Assembly: GCA_964304625.1 (NCBI GenBank)
Contig: OZ199839.1
Location: 9,052,001-9,116,000 of the forward strand
From: Kudoa neothunni
Taxonomy: Eukaryota; Cnidaria
Length of the DNA: 64,000 nt
Direction of reading: 5' to 3'
In this document: piece after piece, positions 38,001-46,295 of the stretch
Layout: the number at the start of each line of letters is the position of its first letter
Numbering within the stretch: the stretch's first letter is position 1
Program-made: the position numbers and the translations under genes
The notes under the pieces: generated by a model
Databases searched by the model: none
The model's input: only the letters and a program-made list of their open reading frames with translations
Told to the model about the DNA's origin: nothing

Positions 38001-38370
38001 TCAAAATCACTTAGCTCAAAATTTACAACAGAATAAATTTTTATTTAATCACAAAGATAGAATTATAAAGAAAATATATATATAAAATAAATAAGATTTT
38101 GAAATAAACGTTAAACGTCAATTAAAATATTAAAAAAATTAAATATACTCATATCAGTAATTGTAATAAACGGGTTTATTTATTTTTTTTATTATATTAA
38201 TTTAATCAGAAAATGAGATGAATTTTAATGAAAAACCATTTAAATCACTCCCTGATTATCATGATTCTTAAGATGTGCATGCTCCGAAAAGTACATAAAT
38301 TCCCCAATGATGTATATTTTTGTACATTTTTTCAATCCTCAAATAAGTACGAAAAATCGATTGCCTACTG
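35088..38370 (+). mobile_element. Tigger/pogo-type DNA transposon, internally decayed
   Basis: 3.3 kb bounded by perfect 26-bp inverted repeats starting CAGTAGGCAATCGATTTTTC, each next to a TA (35086-35087, 38371-38372), the Tc1/pogo target duplication. Inside, 35310-35400 translates to KKSITIKEQFEIIEFFERFP, matching the first helix-turn-helix of jerky/pogo transposases (ITI.EK.EII...E). The DDE domain remains near 37040-37446. Much of the centre (35600-37000) is unreadable in this family and may include foreign insertions. Confidence 0.85.
37040..37446 (+). pseudogene. pogo/Tigger DDE transposase fragment
   Basis: Reads DPLIIWHSAKL near 37045, AEKAWMN near 37120, FVFDNAINNFHN near 37215, then the 60-codon stretch 37264-37446 with FLLQNTISVLRPLDQGTIHLFKAAYKREII. 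This follows the DDE superfamily order P..I...SKNP..., WM......, LLLDNAPAH and FLPPNTTSVLQPLDQGII..FK..YRR. The pieces are in different frames with stops. It is a dead transposase within the Tigger/pogo element. Confidence 0.85.
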
Positions 38371-38498
38371 TATTATAAAATTGGTTTGAATACCGAGTAG
38401 ATTTAACGTGATTTTGCAAGTATAATAACTTTGTTAAGTTACTAATGCTTAAAAATTACTTAGAATTTAGAGCGTTTAATCTTCCTTTATTTTTTATA

Positions 38499-38735
38499 GG
38501 AAGTGGCTGTTGCAACGGACCATAATATCCATGTGAGTGTAGCTTTGACTAGATTTAATTATTTCTGATCTCTATGAGAGATGCGATGGATCAGAAATAA
38601 TTAAACATAGCAGATTTCAAAAAATTAAATCTGTAAACAGCTTGTAAGTAAGAGTTGCTGAGATTAAAAATTTTCAGACCGCAGACGTACATGCCATTTA
38701 CAGATTTAATTTTACCGTGCCAATAGCCTCTGCCA
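38499..38735. repeat. MITE family with GGCAGAGGCTATTGGCACGG ends, copy B
   Basis: Ends GGAAGTGGCTGTTGCAACGG (left) and CCGTGCCAATAGCCTCTGCC (right) are inverted repeats. A central palindrome AATTATTTCTGAT..ATCAGAAATAATT (38557-38600) is followed by the conserved right half shared with 32664-32902. It lies 130 bp outside the Tigger/pogo element. Confidence 0.75.
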
Positions 38736-38739
38736 AGAA

Positions 38740-39700
38740 AATGTTAAAACATCTTGATTGTACAATACATCAGCAAACCATTTAAAATTTTAGTTTATGG
38801 CAATCGAGCCTATATAACATTATTTGAGTGATCATTTTCTACGGAGACTCTATTTCTGAATAAATATGGCAGCCATTGGTACAATTCTCTAGGAGAAACG
38901 TTTTAGTTATTTGATTTGATTCTCTGTAACCATAGTTAATTTTCGCGTATGACAATTTCGCATGCAGGCATTAATATGCATTATCGTAGAAAAAATATTT
39001 ATTTTAAACTCAAGTATTAAAGTTTTATCATTCTTAAAATATGCGTGATACCGGTTACTGACTCTATGTAAACACAGTTAGTTTTAGTTACCACAATAAA
39101 ATAATCTCAGCCAATGTTATACCATTAAAGGCCAAATATTTCTGAGATTTAAATCACATTATGATTAAAATTTATGTATACTATTATTTAAAGTTTATAT
39201 TTTTAATTTCCGTCATTATTTATTTCTTAAGAATAAAAATAATTATGTTAATAAATTTAAACTGTGTTTTCACATTTATTCATTATTGAATTCCAGAAAT
39301 AACATTTAAAATGATCAAAATGGTTAGAATAATAGATTTTTAGAATACATAATAATGTTAAAAATTAATTAGAATAACTAAATTTCATTAAATGAGACAA
39401 AGTACCTACCATACTTCCGAGAGAATATTTATTTTGGAACTTTACGTATTTTATTAAAAATTATTACTTTTAGCCATCAAAAATTAAAAATTTCATATTG
39501 ATATCATAAAATTCAATTGTGATTAATTTTTATACGAATAATGCAGCTAACTTAGACGGAAGATTTAAACTTCACTCATGTCAATATTAAATCTCACAAA
39601 AGGTTAACTTAATAAAAATAAAAAACCACGTTGTCCATACGTGTAAGATTATAATAAGAAGCATACATTAATTATTCAAACTCTCAAAATGTACAACAAA
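38740..39700. other. Intergenic AT-rich DNA
   Basis: No gene or element recognised; 3' flank of HTATSF1. Confidence 0.4.
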
Positions 39701-39710
39701 CGAAAACAAA

Positions 39711-41198
39711 TCAGTTAGGTTTTTCTAGATATTTCTGCCAGTTTTCTAAACGAGACTTTTCTTCAGTGTCAGTTGAACGAATTTTGTAATCGGTGATGCC
39801 ATCCCAGATAAATGAGGAGATGGTTCGACCCCTAAAAGTTTTACCGTTCAGTTTGGACTGGCAATATTCAGCAATTTCTTTGGTTTCAAATGTGACAGAG
39901 CAAATTCCTTCAGGATTCATCTACAGCAATGATTAAAATCATAAATATTCTATTATTTTTGTTTAACAAAATTACATCAAACAGTAGAACTCGCTTCACC
40001 TTTCCAAACTCTTCCCCAATGGCTCTCACACTGGATTTGATTTCAAGAATGAGTTGAGGTTGTTCCTAAAACGATTTTAATATACGCACGTATTAACGAA
40101 CTCTCAAATAGAACAGAAAAAGAAACTTCACCTCAAGCTCAGTCGTTGTGAAAGCATTCTTAATAACCACAACCGAGAGGTGTTTCATTTTTTTCGTGTT
40201 ATCTCTATCAACCCAATCCAACAGTCTATACGTATTTATTGCATTTTATAATGTCTAGTACGATGCTGCTGGATAGATTTACTTTTCTTGATTTTTCTTA
40301 TTTTCCTGTTTCCTTTTTCTGCGTTTTTTCAATTTTGGATTGTAGGTGCCTTTCTGTTCAAAATGTGCCTTCATAATTACATTAGAAAATTGGGTCTAAG
40401 TTAAAAAGACAATTTCAAATACAGGCTGAACTTGAACAGGGAAATTTGGTCTAATTTGTTGACTGTCGAGAATATTGATTGCTAGTTCAATGGATTCATG
40501 CTAATATTATACTTTTCTTAGAAAAACTCTTTAAATTTTTACACGTCCTACCTTCAAATAACAACACAATCCGTCCCCTTTTAAGTTTCCAGTGGAGTCT
40601 TTATAAAGTTTGATTTTAGGTTGATCTACATTAGAAGGTGGTTTTTATTAAAAATTAATAGATGATTCGTCTGCCTCTGCAGTACTTTTATCAGTATCCA
40701 TGGCAACTATCCCACATTTACTCATAAAATCAATAAACTCAATCTCATTGATGTCAGTTGGCAGTCCTTGAAGGTATTGAAGTCCACTCAAAACTGAAAA
40801 CACGCAGTCATACCCGACACATAAACATGATTATTTTTGGTGCTATCAATTTCAAACCATCCCACTAAAAATGAAATTGTTGTCCTTATACTGAAGAACT
40901 CAAAAAGGGACCCTCAGTTTTTGTTGATTTAGTCTTTTGATCTTCTTTAGTTGTAGGTGGATTATCTGTGTTGGTGGTATTGTTTGCTGGTGTTGGGGTT
41001 GTGTTATCAACAAAACCATAATTGTAGTGGTAATGGGCAAGAAAGTCTTCTGTTATCTACCCACGAAGGTTATTGTATTTGTTTATTGTTTTTCGTATCC
41101 AACATTACCATTGGAAACCAAGCTTTTTTCTCTTCAACCCATTCGTACACTGTTCCATCATTTGGATCGATTCGAGTTTTAGGAGGATTTTGATCCAT
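39711..41198 (-). CDS. HTATSF1: HTATSF1/Cus2-type U2 snRNP splicing factor with two RRMs
   Basis: Tat-SF1/Cus2 proteins bind SF3B1 and assist U2 snRNP in the nucleus. Exons that can be placed: 41109-41198, 40912-41056, 40814-40864, 40686-40766, 40552-40625, then further exons from about 40500 to the stop at 39711-39713. N-terminus: YEWVEEKKAWFPM continuing ITEDFLAHYHYNYGF, the family's YEWD..KKAWFPKI.EDFIA.YQ..YGF. First RRM: GWFEIDSTKNNHVYVSGLP, GIVAMDTDKNQPKIKLYKD, GNLKGDGLCCYLK. Basic linker KLKKRRKRKQENKK. The second RRM (U2AF-homology-like) contains LSVVVIKNAF, EEFGKVKRVLLFD, MNPEGICSVTFE and FRGRTISSFIWDGITDY. The long acidic tail of vertebrate Tat-SF1 is absent; the protein ends KYLEKPN, so it is Cus2-like in length. 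Exact junctions of the middle exons (40380-40450) are uncertain. Confidence 0.88.
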
Positions 41199-41271
41199 TT
41201 TTAATATTTTTAATGCGCACGCGTACAGTTGCAATAAATAATTATAATTTTTGTAGTGTTTAGTTCAGTTG
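41199..41271. promoter_or_regulatory. Divergent promoter interval between HTATSF1 and the YjbQ-type gene
   Basis: Only about 75-150 bp separate the HTATSF1 start codon (minus strand) from the first plausible transcript of the plus-strand gene. Any promoters must lie here and are probably shared (inference). No TATA box or other element can be named with confidence. Confidence 0.3.
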
Positions 41272-41351
41272 ATGCCCGTTGTATTCTACCAATTATTGTT
41301 GAGTTTTTCTACCCAGCCGAATACGAGCTGCGAAATAACAAATAGATTGGA

Positions 41352-41750
41352 GTGTATATTTCTGTTAATGGTGAAATTCGGCGGAAGATTGATAGTTTTT
41401 ATTTAGCGATATCCGAGTTAAAAAATATCAAGATAGGTCTAATGCATTTACAATTGATGCATACATCGGCGGCGATCACTCTCAACGAAAATTATGACGA
41501 TGACGTCAAGTTGGACATGAACGATTTCATGAAACAACTCGTACCGTTTTCGAAGGGGTTTCGCCACACGCTCGAGGGTCAGGATGATATGCCTGCACAT
41601 ATCAAATCGTCCCTTATAGGCACGTCACTCACAGTTTCCATCACCAACGGTCAACTTAATCTGGGCACTTGGCAAGGTGTTTGGTTGATGGAGTTCCGCG
41701 CTCAATCACACACCAGAAAAATAACTGTGACAATTCAAGGCGAAAAATAA
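41352..41750 (+). CDS. YjbQ/UPF0047 family protein (5' end uncertain)
   Basis: About 130 residues of the conserved UPF0047 fold; bacterial relatives can show thiamine phosphate synthase activity, and the eukaryotic role is unclear. Signature seen: IKIGLMHLQLMHTSAAITLNENYDDDVKLDM, RHTLEGQDDMPAHIKSSLIG and TNGQLNLGTWQGVWLMEFR, which carry the metal-site His and Glu residues of the family (HTSA, RHT.EG..DMP.H). The open frame begins at a GTG at 41352, just after a TAG. The usual N-terminus (..RG.HL+T) is replaced by IRRKIDSFYLAI. The real start is therefore probably in an upstream exon, perhaps near the ATG at 41272 (MPVVFYQ). The stop is at 41748-41750. Confidence 0.85.
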   Translation: MYISVNGEIRRKIDSFYLAISELKNIKIGLMHLQLMHTSAAITLNENYDDDVKLDMNDFMKQLVPFSKGFRHTLEGQDDMPAHIKSSLIGTSLTVSITNGQLNLGTWQGVWLMEFRAQSHTRKITVTIQGEK

Positions 41751-41759
41751 TGTCAAATT

Positions 41760-43010
41760 TTGTGATTGGATCATTATTTTATTTTGATCATTTTTACGGT
41801 CAATCAATGTTGCATTTGTTAAACATAGCTTAAAATTATTTAATAGAAATTTCGATTGATTATTTTCCACTATTAATTTTATTATTTTTCCTGCGGCGCT
41901 TTTTGGTAAATTGCGATTGAGGAGCAATAAAAATTTAGAATTAATTATCTTTCCAAGAGATAAATTAGAATATTTGAATATGCAACTTGCGAGCATCACA
42001 CTTTCGAATAAAATGTAACTGAGTCAGATAAATAAAGGATTTTTTCCAGAAACTTATTATTTAATTTAAAATTAGTTTGTATCGCGTTAAATATTTATTT
42101 TATCTTATTAAATTAGCAAGTTATCCATGTGATGGATATCGAAACATAATTTGAGAGAATTAATATTTTACAGAGCTATAATACAATAAATTAGTTTCTC
42201 TTATTAAGTAAAATCATTAGATTTTGGAGAGGTTAAACTTTTTTTTGGATGTCTAAAAATTTTGGCGTAATCTCATTAGAATACAACAAACGTCTAAAAT
42301 AATTGAAATCCAAATGTGAGCACGCGTCGTATAACGTGGTATCGGCGAGTACTGAAATTTGGAGTATCGATGAAACTCTATAAATTAATTTTCTCAATAC
42401 TAAATTTCTCGCATAATTCCAGTATACTAACTAATATTTTTGGTAGATTATATATTTATTATATTTGCCGATTAATAATTTACACAATTTATATTCCAAA
42501 ATCATATTAAATAGAACACAGTTTAATACAATTTTTATATTAGAAATTCAGAGAATCATAAAACCATAATTAATTGATATTTATTAATTGAAATTTATTA
42601 ATTATTAATCGATGTAATGTTCATTAATAATTTTTAATTTTATTTCCCTATATAATTATACAATAGATTCACATTGGAATCAACTCGATCCAACTTTTTC
42701 TATTTCAGATTAATTAGATTAGATTGAATTGAATTGAATTGAATTTAATAGATTATCGGATCGCAAATTTATTCCTAAAATTTGATTAAACAGGAGAAAC
42801 TGTATTAATAACGCTAATCCTTAACGACTTTAGTTCTTACGTTGTATCTATTTAAATTGATGCTAAACTGGGAAATATCAAGAGAGATTAATTTTTATTG
42901 AAAAATGTGACGACGCGCATGCGTATTCATATCATTGAGTAAGTTCTTACTATTGCGTAACTATTGTAAATCTCCAAAAAGTAACGCAATACAAAGAATT
43001 TATTTCAATA
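41760..43010. other. Intergenic AT-rich DNA
   Basis: No gene recognised. A minus-strand 97-codon frame (41706-41999) overlaps the YjbQ 3' end and is a shadow. A short tandem run of TTGAA units sits at about 42726-42746. Confidence 0.45.
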
Positions 43011-43014
43011 AAAT

Positions 43015-43632
43015 ATGGATATTAAAGATGGATCTAAAGCGGTTGAAAATTCCACATCAATTAATATATCGCCTAAAATAGTTTGCGTTGAATTGAAACA
43101 TGGAAAAAATTTGGTTGATATTGAATCTCCCTCTCTTGATGAGATAATATTGGTATTAGATGAAAACAACCCAGCTTCGTTACTCAAACTACCTAATTAT
43201 GGGCCATTTTTCACACAAAAATACATTCAAATGTTGATGCCAACATCAAATGAAATGAAGACCAGCGAACCGTATTTGGTTTGTTACCAAAGTTATTTGA
43301 AAGACTGGTTCCATCATCGGGCCGAATTCCCCACTGTTTTCTATTACCACAACAAAGACATAAAATTCAAATGTTTACGTCTTCAATCTAACATATTTTA
43401 TATTCACACAAATGCTCAAAATGAATTCGACATTAAAACCCACTTGGAATGCATTCAAGAGATTCACAACTATGTCACAACAAGGACTGGATCTAATGCC
43501 ATATTTGTGTGTGATCAATATTTGGAAAAATTGATGAACAGAAATGATTGTATTTTGGAGGTGATACCTCTCTGTCAAAACGGCTCATTTGTATTAATAA
43601 AAGCTCAGGAATTTTGTTACAATCTCGAAGAT

Positions 43633-43664
<32 letters not shown>

Positions 43665-43821
43665 CGATGGTGATTGTTGTCACAGTTGTAATGATGGCAA
43701 CAATAATGTTTTGGTAAAATTCCAAAATAATATTATTGATTTTAATGATTTATCCAACAAACTCACCAGGAGCTTTTTTAAATTCAACAAAAAGATGAGT
43801 AACGGTATGTTGTTGTCTTAA
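43015..43821 (+). CDS. Unrecognised 268-residue protein with an Asn tract
   Basis: A single uninterrupted frame with normal-looking amino-acid use, starting at an ATG shortly after AAAATATGG. I do not recognise the family. Visible features: an N-terminal part with VCVELKHGKNLVDIESPS and LDEIILVLDENNPASLLKLPNY; a central basic/aromatic part YLKDWFHHRAEFPTVFYYHNKD; IHNYVTTRTGSNAIFVCDQYL; a run of 11 Asn (about 205-215) encoded by an (AAC)n microsatellite at 43633-43664; and the cysteine/histidine cluster CCHSC right after it. No signal peptide or membrane span. It ends 54 bp before the putative start of FAD synthase on the same strand, so co-transcription is possible. It could be an orphan, or a divergent domain of a known family. 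Confidence 0.65.
43633..43664 (+). repeat. (AAC)n microsatellite inside a coding region
   Basis: About 11 AAC units encode a polyasparagine run in the unrecognised 268-residue protein. Such tracts vary in length between individuals. Confidence 0.8.
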
Positions 43822-43874
43822 ACTACGGCTGGGGCTATTACCGCGGTCCAACCTTGTCTAAATAGCGTGCGCGA

Positions 43875-44753
43875 ATGACCACGCATGTAAATAAAAAATC
43901 TGGTAAAACTAAACAATCAGATGATTTAGATATTTCATTTCCTGATAAAAATAATATTAATTTTTTATGCGAGAATAGCCTTTGCCTTTTTTTTCTCTAT
44001 TGATTTTGTATGATGAAGGGTTTTTATTGCCGAACGAAAACTGTGCTACTAAATGGGAGAATAAAATTGTAGAAATTTATAGAATATTTGATCAGATTGA
44101 GTCTAATGACGATAACAATAAACACTTATCTAATGTGTGCTTGTGTTTTAATGGCGGAAAAGATTGTACCGTGCTATTGAATTTATGGGCCGCCTATTTA
44201 AAATCTAAATACCCGAATGATTGGATGGATCATCTACAAATATTAATTATTAATGTTGATGATAATTTTGAGGAGGTAATTGATTTTTTCAATTCAGCCG
44301 TGGTGGGCTACCAACTCCAAAGTGTTTTCGAAGTGGATGGAAAGCAGGGCCTGATAAAAGCACTTTTCAATTTCACCAACTGCCAACCTCACATAGACAC
44401 ATTTCTTATGGGCTCTAGGTATGATCCGATAAACTGTTTATTCTCACCTGTTTTACACTTATAGACGCTCAGATAAACACTGTGCAAATCTTAAAACATT
44501 CTCACCCAGCGACAACAACTACCCTAAATTAATGCGAGTGAACCCTCTACTCGAATGGTCCTATAATGATATCTGGAACTATCTGCTGGATGCTGATGTG
44601 CCTTATTGTAAACTCTACGATAGTGGATACACCTCGTTAGGGAAACGTTCCTCAACCTCCCGAAATTTGGACCTTTTCGATACCTCCACCAAGCTATATC
44701 TACCAGCGCATAAACTCTCTGACATTTCACACGAAAGAGCAAATCGAATATAA
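43875..44753 (+). CDS. FLAD1: FAD synthase (FMN adenylyltransferase), synthase domain only
   Basis: Transfers AMP from ATP to FMN to make FAD; PAPS-reductase-like fold. The main exon (about 43979-44418) has LCFNGGKDCTVLLNLWAAYL, the family P-loop (GFNGGKDCT). Then a 46-bp intron (44419-44464) and an exon 44465-44753 with RRSDKHC, MRVNPLLEWSYNDIWNYLL and VPYCKLYDSGYTSLGKRSST, matching the FAD synthase motifs (G.RR.D..., NP+.+W.Y.DIW.FL, YC.LYD.GYTS+G). Animal FLAD1 normally carries an N-terminal molybdopterin-binding-like domain before this. No such domain is found upstream, so the gene resembles the single-domain yeast FAD1. The start is uncertain: an ATG at 43875 could encode MTTH, joined by a 92-bp intron to 43979, giving about 246 residues. 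Confidence 0.85.
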
Positions 44754-44782
44754 ATTAAACTATATTTTGTATTTAATTTAAT

Positions 44783-45494
44783 TTAATTTTTGAATACATC
44801 ATAATAAATTCCCATTTGTTTGGCTATATCTTCGGCGCGATAGCCTAAACTATTTCTCGCGTCCAAATCAGTTGATGGTTCTTTTAGCAGGATTTTTATT
44901 ATAGTGTCTTGTTTTCGATTTAATGCAGCTATGTGTAATGGTGTTAGTTTTGAGTTGGATGAGATTGATGCATCCGCTTCATATTCCAATAAAAGACGAA
45001 CCATTCCTACTTGTTCTACATTAATTAGTTATTAAATTGGATTATTATACAATCGGGGAAATTGTGCGAGATTGCATAAGCATTGTGTGCACTCTCGTCA
45101 AATTACCCCATTTGCAGGCACAGTGCAGCGGTGTCCAACCATCTTCTGTGCATGCATTCACATCGGCACCTTGTTGAAGCAACAATTCAGCCACATCAGT
45201 ATGTCCATTATAGGCTGCTCTATGAAGCGCACTGTACCCATCCAAATCCTTGGCCACCAACAAATACATCACTAAAGGTGTTTTCAGAAAATGTTTCACT
45301 CGATCCAAACGATTAAATTCTGCACTCTCCAGAAAGCATTCCATATATTCATCTGTTGGTAGTTGATCTATATCCACATTTTTGTATTTTTCGCTTTTCA
45401 AATAACTTTCTTGCTCGTATTTTTCGAAAAGTTCCAAACTTTTACCTTCAGATGACCACATCAAATAATCATTAAATGTTTTATCATCTGTCAT
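44783..45494 (-). CDS. ANKRD49: ANKRD49-type ankyrin repeat protein, 2 exons
   Basis: Exon 1 is 45107-45494 and exon 2 is 44783-45015 (91-bp intron), giving 206 residues, close to the 239 of vertebrate ANKRD49. An acidic N-terminal region (MTDDKTFNDYLMWSSEG...) precedes four ankyrin repeats: DGYSALHRAAYNGHTDVAELL, DGWTPLHCACKW joined to EQVGMVRLLLEYEADA, SKLTPLHIAALNRKQDTIIKIL and a last partial one GYRAEDIAKQMGIYY. DGYxxLHRAAY and DGWTPLHxACKW are specific to ANKRD49. The intron was placed after the G of TGG-G because that gives an ankyrin repeat of normal length. It converges on FAD synthase with 29 bp between the stop codons. Confidence 0.9.
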
Positions 45495-45710
45495 TGTTCA
45501 ACACAAAAAAACACGTTCACGAGGGGCAGATATGGATCTTAAAAAATTATTATGGATGCGCATGCTCACGATATAAGTTAACGATACTGCTACTTCCTTT
45601 TCCTTTCAATTAGAACCACACGAACATATTCAGTTGTATTTCCATAAATATAGGAATATTTGGGAATTTTTCCTGAGAAGATAAAAATAATTTAAATCCC
45701 TAATATTCTA
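45495..45710. other. Upstream region of ANKRD49
   Basis: About 200 bp before the ANKRD49 start; must hold its promoter. No specific site identified. Confidence 0.35.
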
Positions 45711-45979
45711 TTAATCCTAGAAAGCAAAGCTTAGTGGGCTCCTTTTTGGTCGAAAATTTAATTAAATGCTTAGAAAATTGTAGGGATGTTCTATGTAACA
45801 AAATTAGTGTTACGTAAATTATATCATAAATTTTGTGTAATTATATGCAATTAGTTATATTTATAGGAGTAAACAAAAATTTTTTCATCCTATGTATGTC
45901 TTTTATCAGATTTTTCAAAAAGTTACAAAGACCCAGTGGGCCTTTGTTTAACTATTTTTGATGAGCTTCCTAGGATTAA
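45711..45979. mobile_element. TTAA-flanked MITE (piggyBac-type)
   Basis: 269 bp beginning TTAATCCTAGAAAGC and ending GCTTCCTAGGATTAA, an inverted pair with one mismatch in the first 15 bases, with TTAA at each border. Subterminal GTGGGCTCC and GTGGGCCT recur. No coding capacity. Confidence 0.6.
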
Positions 45980-46295
45980 AAAATGAATATTTCATTCTAA
46001 TGGCGGTTAAAAATAGATATTGAGCAAAACATCATGACTAACGATGCATGGGTCATGGGTCTACAGAGGGTGGAGCAGCCTCAAATCGATAAATTTTCAC
46101 AATGTGTTCGTCTTGTTGAATAATTACGCTAAAAAATTTAGTGTCTAAAACGTGAAATTTAGTCCACCTTTTATTTTCAAATTTCAAAGTTGAAAATTGA
46201 AAAGTTTCGTGATAAGTGATATTCAGTTGTCATTAGATTTCGGTTTAGTTAATTATTTCAGATGTTATGATCAAAACGCCGCTGGGTCGGAAATA

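Noticed and set aside
40937-41193. Two plus-strand frames of about 80 codons
   Set aside because: They lie over HTATSF1 exons 1-2 on the opposite strand and show no homology.
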